From assembly GCA_004369045.1 (NCBI GenBank), contig ML213520.1:62001-126000 (forward strand): a stretch of DNA of 64,000 nt, in the 5' to 3' direction. The stretch is from Heliocybe sulcata (Eukaryota > Basidiomycota > Agaricomycetes > Gloeophyllales > Gloeophyllaceae). A program made the position numbers and the translations under genes. A model generated the notes under the pieces. It was not told the DNA's origin, did not search any database, and saw only the letters and a list, made by a program, of their open reading frames with translations. Positions within the stretch are counted from its first letter, which is position 1. Every line of letters begins with the position of its first letter. This document shows positions 21,720 to 32,258 of the stretch, piece after piece.

Positions 21720-22796
21720 ACTTGTCCGAGTGCGAACGACGTTCAAAGGTCAGCTAGGCCTACAGGTAGCATGACGGCAGGATGTAAGGGTGGTTCCGTC
21801 GGCCAAGATTCTGCCCAGCCTACCATCGGTCGGTCGTCGTGCCTTACGAACTCGTCGGCGCTAATTTATGCACAGGAATGCATAGCTTCCAGCCGTTTGA
21901 TTACGGAGCCAGTTGACCTCGTGATCCGCAAGACGTATACCGAAAATGTCTGCATCACTTAAAGAACGGGGCACAGAGTCGACTTCCAGTGAATCTCTGC
22001 GGAGCAGTGGGAACGATTCTCACGGGCAGGTGGTAGAGTCCGGGACAACGGACAGCGCCGGCTGGCAGTTGAGCTGGAGAGGGATCACCATCTTCGACTG
22101 TCACGTCCCAGAGCCTGCAGTTGATTGACAAGCTATATACATGCGTAGCCTTACTAGGGCTCTGTTTCCAGGATCGTGTCGGAAGCGAGCCTGCTATTCT
22201 TGATATAATAGAAGCTGTACAAATCGTGGAACCAGGACCATTCAGAAAGGTCCTGAGTGAGGAGACCCTCACGGTGGACTGATCCTTCAGACCTGATAGA
22301 CCAGTACCGATGCCCCTTCACGATCCATATAGAGTCCACAAGTCGGTTCCGAACTCGAAAGCTCATTAAGCAGGCCTTGCCCAGACCAAATTAGCTATGC
22401 TTGTGGCTGGATACAGTCTTAACCACCGTCTCATAGTATGACATGCCACACTTTCTTGCATATGCTTCGTAGGACGGTTCCAGCCAGAGCCCCTATGAGG
22501 ATCACTCAGCCACGAGCCCATCTGAAGCAGCGCAGGTCCATACAAGACTTAGACGGCCCAGTCTGGATCCAAACAGTGACGACTTGCGATACCGGATTGG
22601 TCGGACGGTAAGGCGGATTTGACGCAACCACCCGAGACCCAGTCAGGATTCCAACATTCTCTAAGATGGTGACACCGCGCGTTAACCCTCTTCTGACGTC
22701 CGACCAACTTGCATCAAGAACAGGCTATCTTCAGCTTCTGCTGCTTCATCTTCGCTTCAGCGCCCGGCGCGTTTTTATTCTTCTGGCAAGAACGTT
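21720..22796. other. Intergenic, 1.1 kb, divergent spacer with weak open frames
   Basis: Two overlapping antisense frames are suggestive but unproven. One on the plus strand is 21946-22128, starting MSASLKERGTESTSSESLRS. One on the minus strand is 22154-22366, starting MSFRVRNRLVDSIWIVKGHR. Neither has visible introns or a recognisable family. Confidence 0.3.
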
Positions 22797-24899
22797 ATGT
22801 TTCCTCGTTCCCACTACGGCTTTATCCTTCGACATTCGCTCTTCGGAAGAGACCCAGATGCGGGTGCCGGAAGCGTCATTGTATTCGGCCCTGACGGACA
22901 AGCATCCGTCGTTGCTCCTCAAGATGCAGGCAACGATCCGTCCAACGGAGCCCAAGGAGGCGCACCAGCAGTGATCCAGAGTCCTGCAGGTCAAACAGGA
23001 GATTTGGCACCTCAGCAAGTAGGGGGAGCTATTCCAGTCAATGCACCACCAGTCTCCTCCGAGCCAGCTGCACCCACACTCGCCGTCACGCCCCCCGCTC
23101 CGGGGGTGATCTCTACGGCGGCCGAATCTGCGACAGCACCTACTACGAGTCTTCCGCCTGCTACATCACCCGCTGTACCATCAGATGCTGTCTCCACAGC
23201 GAGCGTACCTTCAGCCTCTCAGGAGACGCCTATGCCGTCATCACAATTGTCCAGCGCTTCTGCGTCTTCGACAGTCGTGACGCCAGCGAGTAGCTCACCA
23301 CCTACGACTATGCCTATCTCGACCGCAGCCCACTCAGCAGAGACAGGAACAGCAAGTGTGTCGGCGACTCCGTCTGCGAGCTCGAGCAACAATAGTGGCC
23401 TCTACATCGGCATCGCTCTGGCTTGCATTGTAGGACTATTGCTTGTAGCGGCGCTCATAGCGAGCTTCCTGCACGTCCGATCCATCAGGAGGAAGCGCCA
23501 ACTCCAGGCCGACTCCATCTATTCTTGGCGGGATCAGCCGCATAAAGAGAGCTACCTAGGCTCCGGGAAGTCGCCCGACATGCAGGATGAAGAGTATTAC
23601 GGCGGCTACGCGCCAAACCTCCAGCGTCCTCCGGATGTCCACATCAACGGCAGCGCGTATTCCGACGACATCATCGAGTCGTACTCTTCTGGGAACAGCC
23701 CCGTGCAGCAGAGCGTCCTCAGCCCGCCTGGTCTTAATGGTCGCGTGCCATTGCAGGTTGCTAACATGATGCCTGGAGACGCGTACCCGTCTTCAGACGA
23801 GGCAAGCCGACCCACGACATCCTTAGGCATACTGCATACCCCTCTTGGAGACGACTATGGCACACCTAGGGAAGAGCGACCCAGATTCCTGGGCGTGCAA
23901 GATGGCGGCCTTGGCCTGCCTTGGGCGTACCCGAAGCACGTCGATGATCTAGAGGGAGGATATCCAGGGAAAGACGAGGCGGCCGACTGGGAGCACCTGC
24001 CATTCCCAGGAGAAATCCCGAGGTTCGATGCTGTGCAGCAGCAAGACCAGGCCAAGGGCAGGCCGGCGGAGACCAACGTGGAGGCTTGGACGGCGTCGCT
24101 GAGAGCCAATCTTGCAAATGTTCTCAGCATGGCAGGCGGTTACCTGACGTCGAACGCCAGTGCTCCACCTCCCGAGGATAGGTTTACATCCATGCCCTCT
24201 CGTAGCAAACGCAGCTCGGTTCGATCCAGTCGGACTGGAAGAGGATTGCACGGAGCGACTCTGGCAAGAGAGGATACCAATCGCAGCAGGATGTCCCAGC
24301 TCTACACGCTTGAGGAAGTCGAAGAGGGCTCAGGGATCGTACACGTCCACGGAGCAGACAATACCCCGCCGCTGAACATTACAAAGAAACCTTCCTCGGT
24401 TGTTGTCAAGTCCCGACAGAGAGCCCAGCTTTGCGTCCCGCCCTCTGGAACGGTAACCAGAGCAAGCAGCGTCTACTCCACTGCTTCCGCCACTTCCTCA
24501 GTCGCCGACGTAGGCTCTAAGGCTCCACGCTTGCCTAGTATTGCACCCTTATCAAGAGACATCAGCATGCGTCACGGCGGTTTCTCCGGCGACCTCGATG
24601 CCTCGGCAAGTCTCGATAACCCCTTTAGAGGCGAGTCCAGGGGCCAAGCCCGTCCGAAGATATTGACAAGATTGACGTCCAACTGCTCTGCGACATCCGT
24701 TGGGTCAGACACATCCAGAGGTTCGACAGGAGAAGAGAGGTTAACCGATGAGGAGAAAATGGTCCAGAAGGCGTTGAGGGAACGGAGGAAGAAGGTCATG
24801 AGTATGGGGTTGGGCCGCGGACGCGCAGTCTCCTCCCGCGCGAGTAGTACGAGGACGAACGGCAGCAGACGTTCGCGTGGTCGAGGTTCCAGACATTAG
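22797..24899 (+). CDS. Single-pass membrane protein with Ser/Thr/Pro-rich ectodomain
   Basis: One uninterrupted 700-residue open frame. Residues about 70-200 are dominated by Ser, Thr, Pro and Ala, a typical O-mannosylated fungal cell-surface stalk. Residues about 202-224 (GLYIGIALACIVGLLLVAAL) form a single transmembrane helix followed by a positive cluster RSIRRKRQ, placing the C-terminal 470 residues inside the cell. The cytosolic part has several Ser/Arg-rich stretches and ends with an RG/SR-rich tail (GRGRAVSSRASSTRTNGSRR). This is the layout of fungal wall-stress or mucin-like sensors, but no WSC or other named ectodomain is seen. I find no signal peptide at the ATG used here. An upstream exon starting at 22666 has a hydrophobic stretch (VFILLARTLCFLVP) in another frame, so the true N-terminus may be spliced. 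Confidence 0.7.
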   Translation: MFPRSHYGFILRHSLFGRDPDAGAGSVIVFGPDGQASVVAPQDAGNDPSNGAQGGAPAVIQSPAGQTGDLAPQQVGGAIPVNAPPVSSEPAAPTLAVTPPAPGVISTAAESATAPTTSLPPATSPAVPSDAVSTASVPSASQETPMPSSQLSSASASSTVVTPASSSPPTTMPISTAAHSAETGTASVSATPSASSSNNSGLYIGIALACIVGLLLVAALIASFLHVRSIRRKRQLQADSIYSWRDQPHKESYLGSGKSPDMQDEEYYGGYAPNLQRPPDVHINGSAYSDDIIESYSSGNSPVQQSVLSPPGLNGRVPLQVANMMPGDAYPSSDEASRPTTSLGILHTPLGDDYGTPREERPRFLGVQDGGLGLPWAYPKHVDDLEGGYPGKDEAADWEHLPFPGEIPRFDAVQQQDQAKGRPAETNVEAWTASLRANLANVLSMAGGYLTSNASAPPPEDRFTSMPSRSKRSSVRSSRTGRGLHGATLAREDTNRSRMSQLYTLEEVEEGSGIVHVHGADNTPPLNITKKPSSVVVKSRQRAQLCVPPSGTVTRASSVYSTASATSSVADVGSKAPRLPSIAPLSRDISMRHGGFSGDLDASASLDNPFRGESRGQARPKILTRLTSNCSATSVGSDTSRGSTGEERLTDEEKMVQKALRERRKKVMSMGLGRGRAVSSRASSTRTNGSRRSRGRGSRH

Positions 24900-26894
24900 A
24901 CATATCAGTCTGACCGAATAGAATCATTGATAGAATTCTGTGCAATGTTTACATTAGTTGCAGGCAACTCGACTATTAGCCAATACGTCTTGCCCTGGGT
25001 CGAAAGATTAAGATACTATTGACTTGAACAATATTTCTGAGGGCGTACCGGAATCTATGTGTAGAACGTTTACTTGGTGTTCACTCGTTCGAGGCTAGGT
25101 GAACGCGCATGATACGACCTAGCCAACCGATGCAGGGTTCCTCAGATGTCTCTATACGGGCAGGCAGCAGACGACCCTGGCGTTACTCCAAGATACTTGT
25201 CGATGCGGACCGCGTCGAAGAGCCCGTGATAGTCATTAGGAACATAGCAGCCCATTCAAAAGGGATAATAGGCGCATGAAGCAACATGAGCACCATGACT
25301 TTGAACGTCGGCCAAGGGGTCAACGGACAGCAAATACGCGACATCAACCCGAGAAAGTGAAGCGGGACCCCAGGACGATATGGCACCGGTACCACCACGT
25401 CCCAATTAGGAAGGCTGTGGCTGAGGCAGGCAGGTAGGCCGTACGATACCGAGTATAGGCCTAGTGGTGAATCACCAAAAGACATATACACACTGTAGAC
25501 TACCTATAGTACCATGTATACAAAAGAAATGTGAGAAATCACTCTCCTGCATGCGTGGGCATGCATCACTACTGCTCTCCGTCCTGCAGCTGTACTCTGT
25601 CTAGAACCTCGTCTCTCATAGCCGATTAATTCAAACGCTTTCCGTATAAAAATATTATACTCATAAAATGAAGATGTATAGACTTGATCTACGGCCAATT
25701 TCTCCGCCTGACTAGTGTATGAACATGTATCATCTCCAGCAATGCTGAGGCTCGCAGTGTAGCAGTACGGTGGTTGTCTGCGTAAATTATTTCATATTAT
25801 ACAGCATTACAGCATTAAATGTAGCGCTATTTGTTGCATTGCTCATACGCGTACCTACGCAGGCAAACAGCAGCACGCATGGTGATGTATATCAGTACTT
25901 AGTATGGCTTTAGGCCCTAGGACACATTATTCTAGGGCTAAACAGGACAGTAGTATGTTATTATACAGCTTGCAATTAGTTATACGTATTTTGGTTGCTT
26001 TGCTCGATGGCATGAAGCTCAATAATCGGATTTGTCGCGACGCAATGGACTTTCGCAGCAGCCACTCAGTGGCTGTGCAAACAAGTGTCCCACCCAAATC
26101 AGGCAAGTGGTCGCTCGAGCCCGATGGATTGCTTGTCTCTAGTAACCGTTATATGGATTCAAGCAATAAAATTTTAACAGGAATACATTCTGACAGAGTA
26201 TAATTACCTTGTTGAAAATTTATTACGGAAGGAGAGGAATAGTAGAGCGCAGTAGACAAAGATAACGCGAAAGGCGGCCAGAAAGTGACCATCAGGACCC
26301 CGTAAACTAGTCAAGGTACCACACCACAGGGTTGATGTCGCCGGTAAGTTCCGCGTGTACCCCTTGACGTCGGCAGTATGTCGGTGTGGCCATGAAATCA
26401 CGCACGTATTTGCCCTTATTTTCCATCATGAGCTGCGCCACATGTGGCATTGTGTTACCGCAGGAAGGTACTATGTGCCGATGCTATGAGCCTGAAGAAG
26501 GCAGGAGTATTGACGCTCAAGAGGTCCATCAGATCCAAGCAGAAAGCTGTAAAGGGTTCGCAAACTTGACTCTTGTGTTTTCTTGCAACAACAAGAGATT
26601 CACGAGGCGTCGATAGTACCGAACACGGACACCGACGCAACTTTACAGTAAGGAAACACAATCGCATCGTATTGGACACGGTGTCGATACACCTGATGAT
26701 ACAGATAAACCCAAAGCAACGACACATGTAAGAGAGCAGAAAAACAACTCGAAGGGCACCTATGGGGAAGGAGTACAGTAAGGTAGAGCGGGCTGAAAAC
26801 AGATTCATAAGACGAAATAATAAGATAAACGTAAACATGTCCCGGATGAAAACTGCCGCAACAAAGCACAAGTGAACTCGGAAGCGGGAGTCGT
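24900..26894. other. Intergenic, 2.0 kb, AT-richer, no gene seen
   Basis: The longest gene-free stretch in the left half. Only short frames occur (for example 25183-25491 minus, 102 codons, hydrophobic, not recognised). An imperfect hairpin lies at 25909-25942: TTTAGGCCCTAG pairs with CTAGGGCTAAA around an 11-nt loop. It may be a degraded repeat, but I cannot find its borders. Confidence 0.35.
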
Positions 26895-29043
26895 TTACGA
26901 ACTTTCGTTCTCCAGGGCTTCTTTCTCGAACCTCTTCTTCATTGCACTCACTGTATCATAACGGCGTCAGTTCAGAACAAAATATGGAGTGCCTAAAGAC
27001 GTGCCTTCTCTCGAGATGTGACCGGAAGACATCCATCCATCCGGGTATGCCGCTACGATCTGAACATCTCGTCAGAGAAACTACATCGCCGGGAGCGTGC
27101 AGACGAACCTTCTGATACAAAACTTTCCTCAACCCCTGCTCACTAACCTGCAGCGGCGAATTCTCCAACGAGCTGATGTAGCACAATGATTAGTGTCTAC
27201 ATAGCAGCCAGATGGTCACCCGTCACTCACTTCTTCTCGTTCTCAATTCTACAACACTCATTGCTTAACAGAACGAGATTCCAAATGATAGCCTTCATCT
27301 GCTCCGTCAAACGGTACTTCTTCGCAGGAGGATGGGGTTCTCTGCCTCCTTCCTTTCCTGCTCCGTTGACGCCAAGGTGTCCACCTTCGGCATCCATATC
27401 ACCATTGATATGATTGTCCTCAGGGGGAGGAGGGGGAGCAGCGAAAGGCGTGCCCTCGGTAGAACCGACTCCGCTCGCCTCCGCTTCCACTTTGGCCTTT
27501 TCCTGCCGCCGCTCTGCAACATGGTTGGGTGAGTCTCGCAGTACCACACACACGAAAACCCGAGAAGACTCACCCCACGCTGCAACACTCCTTTCCCATT
27601 CCTCCTTCGCCTTTGGAAACCCCTCTCTCGCTATCTCTGCCAACTGCTGCAACAGCACCTCCTGCCGCTCCGTCAACAGCTGCATGTGATCATGGAATAC
27701 TGTCCGTTTGACGAGCTTGGTCATCGTGAATCGATTATACGGGAATATCCGAGGCAAGACGTTGAAAAAGTTGTCATCGTACTCGTCCAGTTGGATAGCC
27801 TTGACGGCGACCTGGGCGAGGAGAGGCTTGATATTAGGTGGGAACTTGCCCTTGATTTCCCATGACTCTGGAGGGGTATTAGCCAAGGTAAGCGTTAGAT
27901 GACATGAACGAGGTACCTTTGGATATAGCGAGCTTGAGCTGCTCGATCATCTGCTCGAGCTCGGGGTGGAACGGACGGATATCCGCCGTCTTGCGCTTCT
28001 TCTTACCCTTGGCATCCGTCGCTCCGAGGCTCGACTTGCGCTTGAGGCCTGACACACTGTCCTCGTTGTCGGACATGATTGGAATCGGGGTGTCACGTGT
28101 GCCCTCGCCCAGTGGTAACGGCGACGCTGAGCTTGGCCCGGCAATGATGGTCTCGGACTCTCGCTTGACAGAGATGGACGGGTGCGCGAGCGGAATCAGA
28201 GGTAGCTTCTTCGACTTGGGTTTCTTCGGAGTCCTGGAGAGAGTCAGGCCATCGGCAATCACAATGGCGAACTACGTACTTTTCCTTCAACAGCGCGACT
28301 TCTCCGCTGGAGACATAGAAGCCCTGCTGCTTCGTCTGCGCAAAGTGCGTCCGCTGGTCGAGAGCGAGGTCCGAGTCGTCGATGAACGGATCAGTGAGAT
28401 CGTAGTATTCACTGGCTAGGTTCTTCTTCCGCTGCATCGTCCATTAGTACGTACCCAGAATCAGCCCGACCTCACCACACACCTTACGCTTCTTCTTGTC
28501 ATCCTGATCCTTATCCTTGCCTGACGCCTCGTCGTCGCCCTCGCTATCGCTCGTGTCTATCTTCTGCGGCGGGGGAGTGGGCGACCGTTGGCCATTGCTC
28601 TTGGCAAGCGTGGAAATATCGACTTGGTAGGCATCAGGACCACCGAGAGGGATGTGCAGACGGATGGTCTGCAGCTCTGGCGGAGGCGGCGGGGGCGTTG
28701 GTGACGGGGAGCGAGGAGGGCGAGCGGTTTTCGTAGACTTGGGTTTGGCGGCAGCTGACGCGGGTTTCGCCGCAGCATCTTCAGGCGAAGTGGCTTCAAG
28801 CGCTGGCGTCGGCGATTTGCCCTCTTCGTTCACGACGGGCTCGCCGTCGACAATTTCGGTCTCGACAGGCGTCGTAGACGACTCAGAGCCGGCAGAGGCA
28901 CTCTGTGTCTCGGTGTCGTCTTCAGCGACGTGGGAAGTGTGACTGGAGTCGGATGCGGGCGGCGGGGACGCCAGCGAAGGCGATTTTGATGGGGTTGTTC
29001 TTGGTATTTCGGCTGGAATGGACATCTCTACGTCGGTATCCAT
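26895..29043 (-). CDS. Ubinuclein/Hpc2 family subunit of the HIR histone chaperone complex
   Basis: About 630 residues, starting MDTDVEMSIPAEIPRTTPSK at 29043. A long Ser/Pro/Ala/Glu-rich N-terminus contains LQTIRLHIPLGGPDAYQVDI. It is followed after an intron by the diagnostic HPC2-related (HUN) domain: EYYDLTDPFIDDSDLALDQR then THFAQTKQQGFYVSSGEVAL. Next come basic stretches, and then the conserved ubinuclein middle domain (KGKFPPNIKPLLAQVAVKAI, FFNVLPRIFPYNRFTMTKLV, HMQLLTERQEVLLQQLAEIA). The protein ends with SAMKKRFEKEALENESS at 26895. The HIR complex (Hir1/Hir2/Hir3/Hpc2; HIRA/UBN1/CABIN1 in animals) deposits H3.3-H4 independently of replication and silences histone genes. The HUN domain of this subunit binds H3.3-type histone H3. 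Confidence 0.85.
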
Positions 29044-30567
29044 CGTTTAAAGACGTCCTCGAGCGAAAACAGCGAGCAGAGGACGAGAAATATGGGGATT
29101 TTGGAGGAGGATGCCTAAAAAGGCAGGTTCTGGGGGTGGAGGATACGTTGCAGGAGCACCGGCCCAGGGCTCCCCTCCCATTTTGTCTCGCTTGCACCGG
29201 ACTTTGCGTCTGCGTTTCTGCCAAAGTTCGGAATCGAACGACGAGCCGCGCCTATATCAAAGGCCCGCACCCTATTGGCTCGGCATTTCCCATCTTCCAA
29301 TCCGGGTGGCGGAGGCCCCTGAACTTAGGCCGTCACTTTCTCTGTCCCTCCAGAGTCTTATCAACGTTCCACGGACTGGACTGCTGCTGAGCGCTGAGGA
29401 ACATTCAGATCTCAGGACTTCGGGTTATGGCGCGTGGTTATTGATTTCCAGAACGCCGTCTTGGTCGCTAAACTTATTGCCGAAGCAGGCTTCACACTCG
29501 CAATAGCAATCCTTAGGACCGGAAACATACGACAACGGATTTGCACCTTCACCTACGCCCATTGCTGGCCCATGCTGGCAGCTCTAGAGTCTCAAGCTCT
29601 TCAAGGTGTCAGATGTATTCATTCGACTGTTCACTTTCGTCACTCTTGCGTGTTAATGCAATATAACCGCACTTCTGGACGTCTCGTATGTATCTTAGAC
29701 CAGTAGCGCATCTTGGGTTATGACACCACGCGGTGGGAACGCCTTGGCTTCATGATACGACCAGTCGGATATTCACGGATGAATGACGGCTAACAATCCT
29801 CAGGCTATAGCGTGGAAGGTTGCAACGGGGACACACCAAGTCACCTCTAACGAACAAGATCAAGGTGTTTCGGTACGCTCTGGAAATCACGCCTGAATTA
29901 GGGAGGCCGGCGCCTGTGGTTCTGCTGAATAAAGAACGGATTGGCATATCCAAGTTGCGACTGACAGCAGAGCCGTCTCCGAGATTCGCGATGCGGGGAT
30001 CACAGCGACCACTGCCCCTCCCGCCAATGTTGGTGCTATGTCTGCCCAGAATCAAAGATTCGATTTCGAAAAGGTCTGGTACGCACCGCTTCACTCGGAT
30101 GGTGCCCTGCTATAGTCCTTCTCATCCAAAGAGGGGTCCTGTCTCCACACTGGCCGGTCTCAGGACAATCTGACCGCAGAATCACCAGCTTCCGTGGTGC
30201 GTTCATGCCGAATAACTTGATGATCTAAATTCTCCTGGGGCTGACATTCAGGAAACGTTAATGCGGCTGACTGTTGTCGTGGCATGCGCGGTGAGATCAC
30301 CGTTGATATTTTTGTATGGAGTACTGCTGCGACGGAGAGCGCATTGGACTGTTGCATGAATGAGATTTGCACAATGGTGAACACATGCCGCGTTCCGCCC
30401 TCGTCTTGGAAGCCATGACGTGCGAACCCGATCGCTTGAAGGCGGATGTCAGCCAGCGGTCAGGATACCAATATCGCCTTATGAGCAAGAGTCTCGCTAT
30501 GTTCTCCTTACTTCTCCCTGCTCTGTGTCGACCGTACTTCTTTGGTTCTTTATAGCACCCTCTCCCA
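29044..30567. other. Divergent spacer, 1.5 kb
   Basis: Separates the HIR subunit gene (minus) from the 30568 gene (plus). A 131-codon plus-strand frame with a true ATG at 29111 (MPKKAGSGGGGYVAGAPAQG) starts only 67 bp from the HIR gene start. It has no visible introns or homology, and I give it little weight. A TATA-like TTTATAGC lies about 20 bp before the ATG at 30568. Confidence 0.35.
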
Positions 30568-31326
30568 ATGGTTGTTAACGCTGTTGCCGGCTCTTCACGG
30601 CCTTCACCATCCCTATCTGCAAAGGAAATCCATAACAAGCTCCAAGAGCTTCCAGGTCCCTTGTTCCACCCGCCCTCGCCCACCGAGTACAAAGGCAAGG
30701 TGCCACGCCTCCAGAGCGCCATCGCCGACTTGCGCTTGCATCCGCTCCTCGAGGAATCCCTGCATCTCATGAACTACTCGCTCGTCGAACCTCACTTCTA
30801 CCTGCGCAAGATGCAGAACTCTAGGGGAGGCCAGCATCTGCACGGGATACTCCATCGCATCGAAGGTGACTACGAGAACGCTAGGACGTGGTACCGGGAG
30901 GCCAGCGGGACGGAGACGCCGGCGCAGGATGTGACGAGGACGGAGGGCCAGGACGTGTTCGTCCGCTTTTGGTCACGCCAGACGCGGTTGCTCGTGGATA
31001 CAGACGCGGAGGATATAGAGGACGAGGCTCAACTCGCGAGAGCAGCAGGTATAGCCTTCATTGACCAAGTCGAAAAGATGAAGAAGGAGTCAAAGGGACA
31101 AGTCTTCGATGCTGGCCTGGGGACGCTGGAGCGGCAGGAGCTGGAATGGATCAGCAAGGCGGAGCTGAACACCGTTGTGGAGTGGGCGGGAAGCACGTTC
31201 GGATGGAAAGACTGGGGCAGAGGAGAGGGTTACGCCAAAGATGCCAGCGATGCATATACCGGCAATACGGAGGAGCAGAGGGAGATCTTTAAGAAACAGT
31301 CCGGAGAGGGTATTCGGAAGTTCTAG
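30568..31326 (+). CDS. Conserved fungal protein of unknown function, 252 residues
   Basis: A single exon from ATG 30568 (MVVNAVAGSSRPSPSLSAKE) to the stop at 31326 (GEGIRKF). The centre holds LLEESLHLMNYSLVEPHFYL then GGQHLHGILHRIEGDYENAR and TWYREA. The GILHRxEGDxxNARxWY pattern is shared by a widespread but unnamed group of fungal proteins of about this size. The protein is soluble, with no signal peptide or membrane helix, and is rich in charged residues in its second half (DAEDIEDEAQLARAAGIAFI, QVEKMKKESKG). No catalytic motif is recognised. Codon bias supports real coding sequence. Confidence 0.8.
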   Translation: MVVNAVAGSSRPSPSLSAKEIHNKLQELPGPLFHPPSPTEYKGKVPRLQSAIADLRLHPLLEESLHLMNYSLVEPHFYLRKMQNSRGGQHLHGILHRIEGDYENARTWYREASGTETPAQDVTRTEGQDVFVRFWSRQTRLLVDTDAEDIEDEAQLARAAGIAFIDQVEKMKKESKGQVFDAGLGTLERQELEWISKAELNTVVEWAGSTFGWKDWGRGEGYAKDASDAYTGNTEEQREIFKKQSGEGIRKF

Positions 31327-32258
31327 TACATGGCCTTCGCTGAATGTATCGTTGCGCGCATACACACATGACATGAGTTTGACATCTCTGAATAACGTCG
31401 AGAAGTATGTTAGTATGCGTCCACTGGAGAAGCACTTCCAAGAACATCCGAACGGATGCGCGTCTCAAGTACCCAGCGGCGACCCAGAGTATGCGCATAT
31501 GACCGATATGTACATGCATGTATGCGTCAATGCCTGGCGGCCAGGAGCCATTGCGTATCTGGTAAGCTTGACATTGATGATTGTGCTGGCAATGATTGGG
31601 GTCAAGATTTGCTATGGTTCCTCACAACGCCATTGTATGTCCCTTGAGAACTGAACGAGTCAGTCCCGCATATCCCGCGATCGGAACACTGGCCGCCTCG
31701 ATATCGTTACACATGCTTCTACCGCCCTATGTAGACGTCGAGAAGGCAGGAAGCATGCTTTGCCATGACCAGGAGATGCCAGCGTAGTAATTTGACGGCG
31801 TCTTGTAATGAGGCGATCTGGATGAGGTCCAACAGAAGTTCATGCGCGAACCCAGCAGGTTTAGAGGGCGCTCCGAAGAATGAGCTCAGAAAGTGCCAGA
31901 GGAGAGAAGAGAAAAGACGACAAACGAGATTCGTTGTCCCTCTGATACTGCTCTCAATACCAACGGAATGCCGAAAAGACAGCGGCCACAACCTCCCAGG
32001 TCTGGATGAGAAGATCCCAATTCCCGGCAGGATCGTGCACATGTCGATTCAGATGACGCTGACGCTGTGGTCGACACGGACGAGAAACAGGAAGAGGACG
32101 GTACAACGCCTAATGCCGACGTGTGTGTGACTGCAATCACGTGCCTATAAGCGCGCCGGGTCACAATCGCGTCGTACGGAAGCCAGCTCGCTCCCTCATC
32201 AACCTTTCCTAGGGGGACCGACATAATAGCTGCCGGATCGAAGCACAATATAAGTATT
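31327..32258. other. Intergenic, 0.9 kb, no gene seen
   Basis: Contains only unsupported short frames on both strands. The next gene has a TATA-like sequence (AATATAAG) immediately before its ATG, which may mean the leader is very short or the true start is further down. Confidence 0.35.
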
